The notes beneath the pieces are model-generated. The model saw only the letters and a list, made by a program, of their open reading frames with translations, made no database searches and was not told the DNA's origin. The translations under genes were made by a program, and so were the position numbers. From JBCDHN01 sp965224535 (GTDB lineage: Bacteria > Verrucomicrobiota > Verrucomicrobiia > Verrucomicrobiales > DEV007), in contig CBDCZR010000005.1 of NCBI GenBank assembly GCA_965224535.1, forward strand, positions 558,001-622,000: 64,000 nt of DNA, read 5' to 3'. This document shows, in pieces, positions 45,773 through 54,318 of the stretch (positions within the stretch are counted from its first letter, which is position 1; every line of letters starts with the position of its first letter).

Positions 45773-46290
45773 ATGAAACTGCGAAAAACCCACGAATTCG
45801 CGCGCCTGGTTCCTCTGACCCTGGCGCTGGGCGCAACCGGTCTTTTGTGCCTGCTCCTCACCGCCGCGCCCAAAGCCCCTCCGGCCTGGAAACCCGTCGC
45901 TGATTGGTTGAAACTGCCGCCGGGCATGAGTCAGATGGGCAACGCCCACGGCGATGTGGCCGTCAGCTCCAAAGGCGAGGTTTTCGTGAGCCTCTTGGGC
46001 GGCCTGCGCGCCGGCGTGCAAGTTTACAGCGCCGATGGCAAATACCTCCGCAATTTGCCGGATGCGCCGAAGGATCTCCACGGCTTCGTCATCCATCGCG
46101 GTGCGGACGGCGAGTTCATCTACGGCCCCCTGCTCGGCGGCCAAAAAATCGTCAAAATGACGCTCGCCGGCAAGGTGGTGACGACCATCCCCGCCGAGGC
46201 CATCCCCATCAACTTCTGGCGGCTCAATGCCAAGGCCAACAAGCGCCAAATCCGCCTCACCGCCTGCGATGTGGCCCCAAACGGCGATTC
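45773..46290 (+). pseudogene. exported NHL-like beta-propeller protein, 3'-truncated
   Basis: A signal/anchor (LVPLTLALGATGLLCLLLTA) is followed by HGDVAVSSKGEVFVSLLGGL, VQVYSADGKYLRNLP and LTACDVAPNGD, the beginning of an NHL-type six-bladed propeller. After NGD (~46287) the propeller homology stops abruptly and the frame enters the antisense of a FecR-like gene, ending at 46429. At most two to three blades remain. The product would be a chimera. Confidence 0.65.
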
Positions 46291-46440
46291 GCCACCCAGC
46301 AGGAACTGCGCCGCGAATTCGCGGTTCTCTTCGCTCTCGCGCAGCAGGTCATTCAACTCGCGCCGTTGGTTAGCGTGGAGGTTATCGCACTGGTGGCCTT
46401 CCAGCAGCAAATCGGCGATTCGTTTCTGAGTTGGGTTCAT
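46283..46440 (-). pseudogene. FecR/anti-sigma-like N-terminal fragment
   Basis: MNPTQKRIADLLLEGHQCDN, then a helical Q/R/E-rich stretch (NREFAAQFLLGGES), resembles the start of verrucomicrobial FecR-type proteins that follow ECF sigma genes. It is cut after ~50 codons where it collides with the truncated propeller gene. The start lies 12 bp after the sigma-factor stop, as in an operon. Confidence 0.5.
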
Positions 46441-46452
46441 TTTTTGGGTTTG

Positions 46453-46680
46453 TCAGGGTTGCTGCGCCAATCGTTGTTCGATGCACGCCGCCAGCGTTTG
46501 GCGCAGGCGCATCATCATCACCTTTACCGCGCTGAGACCGCGATTTTGCCGTTGGCGGATCTCCTTCATCGTGTAGCCGCGAACGTAGAAATCGCTCAGC
46601 AGGCCACGATGCTCGGGTTTCAGGTTGGTTAGGCAAACCTCCAGGGCGTCGATGCGTTCCGGCTGAGCTTCGGCATCAAT
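46453..46680 (-). pseudogene. ECF sigma factor C-terminal fragment (region 4)
   Basis: A frame from 46680 to the TGA at 46453 reads ERIDALEVCLTNLKPEHRGL and YTMKEIRQRQNRGLSAVKVM, ending RQTLAACIEQRLAQQP. This is the sigma-70 region 4 helix-turn-helix with a final helix. Region 2 is missing: upstream the sequence changes directly into the end of the gene at 46681. It cannot act as a sigma factor. Confidence 0.65.
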
Positions 46681-47254
46681 CTAATCCGCCTCTTTCACCT
46701 CACCTTCGGTTTCAAATGCGTTGGCATCATGAGGTAGGCCAATACGCATGAAGAATCGCGCAAACGCTTGGGCGAGGTGCTCGCGGTAGGGAGATTTCAG
46801 TCGGAGTCTTGAGCCGGCGATACTCGCCGCTTGGATCAGAAAAGGTTTTGGAACGGTCACCAGTTGATGAAAGTCCACCACAGACCATTCCAAAGTAGGC
46901 GCTCCGTCATGCACGTGCAGCAGGGAGAGTCCCGGGACACTCCCGTTCACCAGAAGCTTGCGAAACTTTCTGGATTTAACCAGTTGGTTACCCTTATCTA
47001 CTTCAGCGCGCACCAGATCTGGCCATGGCAGCAATCTGGCGAGGAGGACGTCTTGGACTTTATCATTCTCCAAATCGCAACTTTGGGTCATGATCGCGAC
47101 ATGATAGACGCTCACGTCAATCCCCATTGGATCGTCCTCCGCAACCGGCCATTTGACATTGGAAGAAACTCGGAACGCAGGACAATCAAAAAGGAGGTCG
47201 CCCTGAACGAGATCACCCCCCTTCGACCACCTCATACCAGTTGTTCTCACTCAT
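46681..47254 (-). CDS. hypothetical protein with TQSCDLE motif, probable 5' frameshift
   Basis: The in-frame product runs from 47250 (189 residues): DLVQGDLLFDCPAFRV, VAIMTQSCDLENDKVQDVLL and so on. This motif belongs to a widespread uncharacterised family of accessory-genome proteins. A better N-terminus, MSENNWYEVVEGG from ATG 47254, is in the frame next door and would join at a run of six G (minus strand, 47216-47221) if one G were removed. I infer a homopolymer indel. The function is unknown. Confidence 0.6.
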
Positions 47255-47325
47255 CTTCGCATTTTCGGCATTCGCAATGGATTGCCAGTCCGTTTCCGAC
47301 AAGCCAGGGGAGCATTCCGCGGGTC

Positions 47326-47526
47326 TCACACCATGGATCTTGCGGTCAGTGTGAACTTTTTGGATGCGGGCACATCGGGAACCAGCGTTTCTTCCACTTC
47401 GATGGATTGCCTGGAATCCGATGCCTCCGAAGGCTGGGATGGAGGAGGTGGAACACGCTCCGCCAATTTGGTCACCAATTGCTCGAGGGTGACCAAACGG
47501 GTTTCAATTTCAGGAAGCGTGATCAT
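47326..47526 (-). CDS. small hypothetical protein with helical/coiled-coil N-terminus
   Basis: 66 residues, MITLPEIETRLVTLEQLVTK then a proline/serine-rich acidic tail. It lies upstream of, and on the same strand as, the TQSCDLE gene with a ~75-bp gap; the pair could form a small operon. No family is recognised. The size and pairing recall toxin-antitoxin or phage-defence modules, but nothing specific supports that. Confidence 0.45.
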   Translation of the reverse strand: MITLPEIETRLVTLEQLVTKLAERVPPPPSQPSEASDSRQSIEVEETLVPDVPASKKFTLTARSMV

Positions 47527-47608
47527 GAAGATACGATGGAGCAAAATCGGAGGATGCTCCAGTGAAATCCGGGATCGCCATTCTAGATTGCACACACCAA
47601 CAGCCAAC

Positions 47609-48610
47609 TCAGCCGCCGATCGCGATCATCCGCCGCTGTGGTTGGTAGTGCTCGCGAAAATCGTGTTCCTTTGGTTTGCGCTCGACGACGCTGAGGAAGA
47701 ATTGGCGCAAATCGGCGTCGGTCGTCTTGGAATCGCGCAAAACCTGGCGCATGTCGAATTCCAGGTGGCTGCCGAGGCACGGGCGAAGCTTACCATCCGC
47801 GGTTAGGCGCAATTTGTTGCAGGCTTCGCAAAAATGCAGGTTGGTCATGGCGCCGATGAATCCGACGCGTTGGCCGGACGGCAGGCGATAGTAGCTGGCG
47901 GGTCCGTTGGTGCGAAAGTCCGGCAGCGGCTCCATTTGGCCAAAGCGGAATTCCAGGATGCGGCGCGCTTCGGCTGCGGGAAGGAAGTTGGCTTCGGTCA
48001 GGACGTCGCGGCTGCTCACCGGCATCATTTCGACAAAACGGATGAGGCAGCGGCGTTCGGCGGCGAATTCGACGAGGTCCCAGAGTTCGTGCTCGTTGGC
48101 GTGGCGCATGAGCACGCAGTTGAGGCGAATTTGCTCGAAACCGGCGTCTTGCGCGGCATCCAGGCCTTCGAGAAATTGCGGCAACAAGTCGCGGCCGGCC
48201 GATTTGCGGTAAACCTCGCGATCCAGGCTATCGAGCGATAAATTGAGCGAACGCACGCCGGCTTGGAAGAGGCCCTCGGCGTTGGTCGAGCCATCGCGCG
48301 TTTTGCGGGCCAGCAGGGTGCCGTTGGTGGAAAAACCCAGATTTTGGACCTCGGGAATTCGGTCCAACTCAGCCATTAATTCGACGATTCCGGGCCGGGT
48401 CAGCGGTTCGCCGCCGGTGACGCGAATTTTGGTGATCCCCAGGTTCACGCCGGCCCTAACCACGCGCAAAATTTCGTCGTCGGTGAGGATTCCGGTGCTT
48501 TCCAGCCATTCCTGGCGCTCGTCCGGCATGCAGTAGGTGCAGCGCTCGTTGCACCGGTCGGTCACGGAAATGCGGAGGTAGTTGATGCGATGTCCGAAGT
48601 GGTCTTCCAC
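47609..48610 (-). CDS. moaA: GTP 3',8-cyclase MoaA
   Basis: 333 residues from GTG 48610. The radical-SAM cluster motif is CNERCTYC near the N-terminus, with GGEPLTRPG following. The C-terminal 4Fe-4S cysteines appear in FCEACNKLRLTADGKLRPC, and the protein ends in the catalytic GG tail (MIAIGG). It converts GTP to 3',8-cyclo-dihydro-GTP, the first step of molybdopterin synthesis. Other moa genes are not in the window. The spacer upstream is filled by a heptamer array. Confidence 0.95.
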   Translation of the reverse strand: MEDHFGHRINYLRISVTDRCNERCTYCMPDERQEWLESTGILTDDEILRVVRAGVNLGITKIRVTGGEPLTRPGIVELMAELDRIPEVQNLGFSTNGTLLARKTRDGSTNAEGLFQAGVRSLNLSLDSLDREVYRKSAGRDLLPQFLEGLDAAQDAGFEQIRLNCVLMRHANEHELWDLVEFAAERRCLIRFVEMMPVSSRDVLTEANFLPAAEARRILEFRFGQMEPLPDFRTNGPASYYRLPSGQRVGFIGAMTNLHFCEACNKLRLTADGKLRPCLGSHLEFDMRQVLRDSKTTDADLRQFFLSVVERKPKEHDFREHYQPQRRMIAIGG

Positions 48611-48623
48611 GGTTGGGGAGGTT

Positions 48624-48672
48624 AAATCCGAAACTCGAAACGCGAAACGCGAAGTTCGAAACGCGAAACGCG
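48624..48672 (-). repeat. heptamer array upstream of moaA
   Basis: Plus-strand units: AAATCCG, AAACTCG, AAACGCG, AAACGCG, AAGTTCG, AAACGCG, AAACGCG. In mRNA sense these are CGCGTTT/CGAGTTT-type, related to the GAGTTTC array before araB. The array lies between the GDSL gene stop and the moaA start. Confidence 0.95.
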
Positions 48673-48676
48673 CGGG

Positions 48677-49399
<723 letters not shown>

Positions 49400-49461
49400 G
49401 GCGCCATAAAAGCGGCCCGGAGCGCTGGTTGCAATTTGTTTGTGCGCCGTTAGTTTGTTTC

Positions 49462-50106
49462 ATGACCCCGGATTCCGAGCTTGGCGAAAAAATCGCCCGA
49501 AGCGCCATCATCGCCGTGCTAGTGATCGATCGCGCCGATGACGCGATTCCGGTGGCGCGGGCCTTGATGAAGGGCGGCATCGACGCCATGGAACTGACTT
49601 TGCGAACGGATTCCGCCCTGCAGGCGCTCCATCACGTGCGGCGCGAGGCACCGGGAATGTTGGCGGGAATCGGCACGATTTTGACCCCGCGACATGCGGA
49701 TCAGGCGCACGAAACGGGGGCGCATTTCGGCGTGGCTCCGGGCGTTAACGCGGAGGTGGTGATGCATGCCAAACACATCGGCCTGCCCTTTTGTCCCGGG
49801 GTCATGACCCCCACGGACATCGATCTCAGCCTCAACCTGGGTTGCCGGCTGCTGAAGTATTTTCCCGCCAGCACCTCCGGCGGACTCAAGCACCTGCAAA
49901 ACATCGCCGCGCCGTTCAAGCACCTCGGCGTGGGTTTTATCCCGCTGGGCGGCATTAACGCGGATAATTTGCGCGATTACCTGGATTCGCCGCTCGTGAC
50001 CGCTGTTGGCGGCTCCTGGCTGGCGCCTCGCGAGGTGATTGCGGATCAAGATTGGGCCGAAATCTCGCGCCGTGCCGAAAAAGCGCGTTCCATCGCGGAG
50101 AGCTAG
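49462..50106 (+). CDS. eda: KDPG/KHG aldolase (Eda-like)
   Basis: 214 residues. Motifs: ELTLRTDSALQALHHVRREA, AGIGTILTPRHADQAHETGA, FGVAPGVNAEVV, PFCPGVMTPTDIDLSLNLGC (with the region around the Schiff-base Lys in LLKYFPAS) and GFIPLGGINADNLRDYL. It cleaves 2-keto-3-deoxy-6-phosphogluconate to pyruvate and glyceraldehyde-3-phosphate, the last Entner-Doudoroff step, or acts on a related keto-acid. No edd or kdgK neighbours. Start ATG 49462; the 11 extra upstream residues are not conserved in style. Confidence 0.9.
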   Translation: MTPDSELGEKIARSAIIAVLVIDRADDAIPVARALMKGGIDAMELTLRTDSALQALHHVRREAPGMLAGIGTILTPRHADQAHETGAHFGVAPGVNAEVVMHAKHIGLPFCPGVMTPTDIDLSLNLGCRLLKYFPASTSGGLKHLQNIAAPFKHLGVGFIPLGGINADNLRDYLDSPLVTAVGGSWLAPREVIADQDWAEISRRAEKARSIAES

Positions 50107-50177
50107 GCTAGGAGGAAGTCTGGCGGGCTTGGGAATGAGCCTAACGTGCCGCCCAGGTCCCGAAATCGCCGCAGCCG

Positions 50178-50226
50178 CACAACGCACAAAGCACAAAGCA
50201 CAAAGCACAAAAAACAACGCACAAAA
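50178..50226 (+). repeat. heptamer array upstream of cysQ
   Basis: CACAACG, CACAAAG, CACAAAG, CACAAAG, CACAAAA, AACAACG, CACAAAA: seven contiguous heptamers, ending two bases before ATG 50229. The word is shared with the atpF-atpH spacer. Confidence 0.95.
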
Positions 50227-50228
50227 AA

Positions 50229-50999
50229 ATGGACATCGACCTCCAGACCGTCATCGCCATCGCCCGCCGCGCCGGGGACGAAATTTTGGCGATCTACCAG
50301 CGCGAGTTCACGATCCAGGAAAAAGAGGACCGCTCGCCGCTAACCGAGGCCGATGAACGCGCCAACACCGTCATTTTGGACGGTTTGCGCCAAAATTACC
50401 CGGACATCCCCTTCATCACGGAGGAATCCAAGGCCCAGCCTTACGCGGAGCGCAAAAATTGGGAGCAATTCTGGCTCATCGACCCCCTGGACGGCACCAA
50501 GGAGTTCATCAAGAAAAACGGCGAATTTACCGTGAACATCGCCCTGGTTGAAGGCGGCGTGCCGACGTTAGGCGTCGTTTTTCAACCCGCCGCGGACCGG
50601 CTTTTTTACGGAAAACGCGGCCAAGGCGCGTTTAAGATCGACCAGGGCGGCCCACCCGAAAAACTCACCGGCGGAGCGCATTTTTCCGCGCAAAACCCCG
50701 TCCGCGTCGTCGCCAGCCGTTCTCACATGTCGCCGGAAACCGAGCAATTCGTCGAAGAATTGCGCGCCCAAGGCAAGGAAATCGCGCTAACCTCCTCCGG
50801 CAGCTCGCTCAAGCTCTGCTTGGTGGCCGAAGGTGCCGCCGACGTCTATCCGCGCTTTGCGCCCACCATGGAATGGGACACGGGCGCCGCGCATGCCGTT
50901 TGCCTGGAAGCCGGCCGTCAGGTGCTGAATCGCGAATCCGGCGAATCCTTGCGCTACAACAAGGAAAACCTGCTCAATCCCTGGTTCATCGTTGAATGA
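50229..50999 (+). CDS. cysQ: 3'(2'),5'-bisphosphate nucleotidase CysQ (inositol-phosphatase family)
   Basis: 256 residues. The metal-binding motifs are ITEES, WLIDPLDGTKEFIKKNGEF and the C-terminal WDTGAAHAVCLEAG, with the CysQ-specific KEFI after the DGT. It hydrolyses PAP to AMP in sulfate assimilation and needs Mg2+. Length is normal. The ATG follows a heptamer array with no purine-rich Shine-Dalgarno sequence. Confidence 0.93.
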   Translation: MDIDLQTVIAIARRAGDEILAIYQREFTIQEKEDRSPLTEADERANTVILDGLRQNYPDIPFITEESKAQPYAERKNWEQFWLIDPLDGTKEFIKKNGEFTVNIALVEGGVPTLGVVFQPAADRLFYGKRGQGAFKIDQGGPPEKLTGGAHFSAQNPVRVVASRSHMSPETEQFVEELRAQGKEIALTSSGSSLKLCLVAEGAADVYPRFAPTMEWDTGAAHAVCLEAGRQVLNRESGESLRYNKENLLNPWFIVE

Positions 51000-51011
51000 G
51001 CGCCCGGGACA

Positions 51012-51039
51012 CCTCGAACCCCGAAATCCGAACCTCGAA
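51012..51039 (+). repeat. heptamer array upstream of the DUF2752 gene
   Basis: CCTCGAA, CCCCGAA, ATCCGAA, CCTCGAA: four degenerate heptamers ending four bases before GTG 51044. Confidence 0.75.
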
Positions 51040-51043
51040 GCCG

Positions 51044-51460
51044 GTGAGCTTCCTGACATGGCGCAAGGCGACAGCGTCCACCCGGCGGCTTGCCTTGGCG
51101 ACGCTCGGCGCGATCGTCTTGGCCGCCGCCGTTGTCAACCTCGTCCCCGCGATCGAGCGCTTTGCCCTCTCGCGGCCGCCCACCTGCATGCTGAAAATCG
51201 CCACCAACGTTCCCTGCATGGGTTGCCGCGGCACGCGAGCCGGATTCGCCTTCGCCCACGGGAAAATCGGCCAATCCGCGGCCCTCAATCCCCTGGCGGC
51301 CTCGCTGGGAATTGCGGTGAGCGGTTGGAGCGTCCTAACCGGCGTGTTCGGACGCATCCCCGAGCTGCGATTGGGCAAATCCGCGCAAAAACTGGCCTGG
51401 ATCGCCTTCGGGTTCGCTTTGCTGGGAAACTGGATTTACGTCATCGCCGCTGGAGGGTAA
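51044..51460 (+). CDS. DUF2752 membrane protein
   Basis: About 138 residues from GTG 51044. Three hydrophobic segments and the DUF2752 signature CMLKIATNVPCMGCRGTRAG followed by AALNPLAASLGI are present. The family consists of small inner-membrane proteins of unknown role. An ATG at 50996 overlaps the cysQ stop and would add 16 residues encoded almost wholly by the heptamer array. By analogy with the other arrays I prefer the GTG that follows it. Confidence 0.72.
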   Translation: MSFLTWRKATASTRRLALATLGAIVLAAAVVNLVPAIERFALSRPPTCMLKIATNVPCMGCRGTRAGFAFAHGKIGQSAALNPLAASLGIAVSGWSVLTGVFGRIPELRLGKSAQKLAWIAFGFALLGNWIYVIAAGG

Positions 51461-51469
51461 GGTTTGGCG

Positions 51470-52099
51470 ATGTCCGCGACCGTGGAAACGATGATTGCCA
51501 CGCTGCGCCGCGAGCCCTACCAAATTCGCGACGAACGCGTCCTTGCGGCGATGGCGAACGTTCCCCGGACCGAGTTTTTGTCCGCAGCCTGGAAACACGC
51601 CGCTTACGAGGACCGCGCCCTGCCATTGGGCCACGGACAGACGATTTCCCAGCCCTACATCGTCGCCGCCATGCTGGAGATGCTCGATCCGCAACCGGAT
51701 CACCGCGTGTTGGAGATCGGCGCGGGCACCGGTTACCAGGCCGCGGTGCTGGCTGAGTTGGCCGGGGCAGTTTACAGCGCGGAAATCGTGGGTGAGCTGG
51801 CAGGTTTGGCGCGAGACAACCTCACCCGCCTGAAAATCGGCAACGTCTCCGTCAACCACGGCGACGGTTGCGACGCGTGGGTTGAAAAAGCGCCCTTCGA
51901 CCGGATCATCCTCGCCTGCGCGCCCCGAAGCATCCCCGACGTCCTGCGACACCAGTTAGCGGACGGCGGCAGCATCGTTTACCCGGAAGGCGACGATCGC
52001 CGGCAGCATCTCTACCTCCAAACGCGCGCAGGCGACTCGTGGACCAAGGAACGCAGCTTCGCCGTGAAATTCGTGCCCATGACCGGCGATTTGCGGTAG
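51470..52099 (+). CDS. pcm: protein-L-isoaspartate O-methyltransferase
   Basis: 209 residues from ATG 51470. Pcm signatures: YEDRALPLGHGQTISQPYIV, the SAM motif VLEIGAGTGYQAAVLAEL and PFDRIILACAPRSIPDVL. It methylates L-isoaspartyl residues to start repair of damaged proteins. It lies 9 bp after the DUF2752 gene, so co-transcription is likely. Confidence 0.93.
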   Translation: MSATVETMIATLRREPYQIRDERVLAAMANVPRTEFLSAAWKHAAYEDRALPLGHGQTISQPYIVAAMLEMLDPQPDHRVLEIGAGTGYQAAVLAELAGAVYSAEIVGELAGLARDNLTRLKIGNVSVNHGDGCDAWVEKAPFDRIILACAPRSIPDVLRHQLADGGSIVYPEGDDRRQHLYLQTRAGDSWTKERSFAVKFVPMTGDLR

Positions 52100-52112
52100 T
52101 CGCCCGTTGGCA

Positions 52113-53369
52113 TTAACCCAGCGCATCCATCGTCCCGGTGCTCGAACCGAATTTCTCCACCTCCATCCCGAATTGCCGCATCATGCTGACGAACAAATTG
52201 CACAGTGGCGTGTTTTCCGCCGGCTTGCGGCTGCCCGCGATGTGCCGGCCGTGCTTCCAACCACCGCCGGCGAGCAAAATCGGCAGATTGCTGGTTCCGT
52301 GGCCGCTGGCGTCGCCCAGGTTGCTGCCGATCAACACTTGCGAGTGATCCAGCAGATTTCCGCCACCGTCCGGCGTTTCGCGCAAGGATGCGAGAAAATC
52401 GCGAAACAGCTCCATTTTCTTGCGCTCGATGATTTTCAGGTCGTGAATTTTGTCGGCGTTGTTGCCGTGGTGCGAGAGATCGTGGTGGTTGATGGTGATG
52501 CCCTCGATCGGCGGCGTCAGGTCCACGCCGCGCACCATCAGCGTGCAAACGCGCGTGGAATCCGTCTGCAAGGCCAGTTTCACCAGGTTGAGCATGAGCT
52601 GCGCGCGGCCTAACAAGTCGCTGCGGTCGGCGATGTCCTGGGGCTTGGGCGCATCAACGGCCGGCTTGGGTTTCAGCGCCCATTCTTCGTTGGCGTGGAG
52701 TTGTTTTTCCATTTCGCGAACCGCCTCGGCGTAATCGGCAAGTTGTTGCTGGTCGCGGTGGCTCAGGTCCTTTTGCAGCGAGGAAAAGCGGTCCGCCATG
52801 CGGTCGAGGATGCTCTGGCCGCCGCGCAAGCGCCGCATTTCGGCTTGCACCTCCTTGGAGCTGCCGGCCAGGAACATTTTGGCGAAAAGCCGGGACGGGC
52901 TGGATTCCGGCGTGACCGAGGCGCCGCTTTTTGTGGATGTGAGGCTGGCGCCGGCGTTGTCCGTGCGCAGGGTCAAAAGCGGAAATCGCGTCGCCGTTCC
53001 CACGTGCTTGGCCGCAAGATAATCCATCGAGACGCTGTTGCGGAAGCCGGGCCGGCGCGGGTGCTTGGCCGAGGTGAGGAAGCAGGATTCCGAAGCATGA
53101 TCGCCACCGATCTCCGGGTGCGAGATGCCGGAAAACACGGTGAAATCCTTGCGCAGCGGGCTGAGGATTTCGAGATACTCGCTGGCTTGGTAGTCGCCGC
53201 CCACCGAATCTTGCGCCGGGAAAAACGCGGGGCCGTAGAGCCCAAAATTCGTGCAAATGGAGACGAGACGCTTGGGCCGCGCCGCCGATGACGCTGCCGC
53301 CGGCAGGCTCTCAAGCCAAGGGAGGGCGAGGACGGCGGAGCTGGTGCGGATGAAGTGGCGGCGATGCAT
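52113..53369 (-). CDS. DUF1552 exported protein (second copy)
   Basis: 418 residues from ATG 53369, starting MHRRHFIRTSSAVLALPWLE, a Tat-like leader. DUF1552 blocks correspond to those of the 14680 gene: NFGLYGPAFFP, GISHPEIGGDHASESCFL, NSVSMDYLAAKHVG, QTDSTRVCTLMVRG and NHHDLSHHGN. Unlike the first copy it has no DUF1592 neighbour; the next upstream sequence on its strand is intergenic. Function unknown. Confidence 0.85.
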   Translation of the reverse strand: MHRRHFIRTSSAVLALPWLESLPAAASSAARPKRLVSICTNFGLYGPAFFPAQDSVGGDYQASEYLEILSPLRKDFTVFSGISHPEIGGDHASESCFLTSAKHPRRPGFRNSVSMDYLAAKHVGTATRFPLLTLRTDNAGASLTSTKSGASVTPESSPSRLFAKMFLAGSSKEVQAEMRRLRGGQSILDRMADRFSSLQKDLSHRDQQQLADYAEAVREMEKQLHANEEWALKPKPAVDAPKPQDIADRSDLLGRAQLMLNLVKLALQTDSTRVCTLMVRGVDLTPPIEGITINHHDLSHHGNNADKIHDLKIIERKKMELFRDFLASLRETPDGGGNLLDHSQVLIGSNLGDASGHGTSNLPILLAGGGWKHGRHIAGSRKPAENTPLCNLFVSMMRQFGMEVEKFGSSTGTMDALG

Positions 53370-53642
53370 GGATTTTTTTGGGTTGAGGCGCCAAGAATGC
53401 CAAAAATCTGCCGGAGCGCAAGTGCGGGTAGTTTCCGGTTGCACGGCCGCTGGCCTTGCCGAACATCCTGCGCACGAGGCACTTCACATTGGACCCCAAA
53501 ACCGAGCAGATCTACCAAACCGTGCTGGCAACGCTAATTTTGCAGGCGCCCTACCGCGTTACACCGGAGAAGTGAGGCCCGAAAGCCGCTCCCAAACCGG
53601 AAAATGGTAGAAGCCGGCGGAAGATTTGGCTACTGTCAAAAC

Positions 53643-53876
53643 ATGGAAATCGACGAAGAATTGACGATGGCAGAGATCGAAACGCGCTTCGATCAGGAGT
53701 GGGTGTTGATCAACGATCCCGTGCTGGACGAGCAATTCCGCGTGGTCAAAGGGCGGGTGCGATTTCACAGCCCGGACCGGGATGTGTTTGACGATGGGGT
53801 GGACAAGCTCCATTCCAACCAATTTGCCACGGAATTCATTGGGCGCCCGCCTGAGGAAATGCGATTCTTGCTCTGA
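53643..53876 (+). CDS. small hypothetical protein upstream of retropepsin-like gene
   Basis: 77 residues (MEIDEELTMAEIETRFDQEW and onward), acidic, no signal peptide, no recognised domain. Its stop codon overlaps the next start (TGATG at 53874-53878), indicating translational coupling with the aspartic-protease-like gene. Similar short proteins paired with retropepsin-like genes occur in PVC and cyanobacteria as uncharacterised pairs. Confidence 0.7.
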   Translation: MEIDEELTMAEIETRFDQEWVLINDPVLDEQFRVVKGRVRFHSPDRDVFDDGVDKLHSNQFATEFIGRPPEEMRFLL

Positions 53877-54261
53877 TGAGTTGGAAATTCGATCCATCTG
53901 GCGGCTTGGTGCTTGTGGAGGCCATGGTCACGAATGGCGACCAGGGAAACAAGCTCAAGTTGCCCTCGACACCGGAGCGACACATCCCTTCATTCGCTGC
54001 CGGAGCCTGGAACGCTTGGGTTACGAACCATCCAACAGCCCTAACAAAACAACCGTAATCACAGGGAGCGATGAGACCTACGTTCCGGTCGTTTACATCG
54101 AAAAATTGCTCGCCCTGGGGCAGGAAATCTCCAACCTGCCCGTCACCGCCATGGATTTGCCGCCGAGCGCTTCGATCGACGGCGTTTTGGGCCTGGATTT
54201 TCTGCGCGGGCAGGTGCTGACGATCGATCTTCAGAAGGGCGAAATCCACCTGAGCGCTTGA
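53876..54261 (+). CDS. retropepsin-like aspartic protease, single frameshift
   Basis: The N-terminus MSWKFDPSGGLVLVEAMVTN is in one frame. From ~53944 the sequence continues one frame over as GKQAQVALDTGATHPFIRCR through GVLGLDFLRGQVLTIDLQKG to 54261. The active-site triad D-T-G and the flap and second-hairpin regions are present. One missing G in the run at ~53940-53944 would restore a ~129-residue protein. I read this as a homopolymer error. Substrate unknown. Confidence 0.7.
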
Positions 54262-54318
54262 GCGCGCTTTTCCACAAATTTACCTGACACAACACCCACG
54301 GCGGGCCACAGCTTCCGG

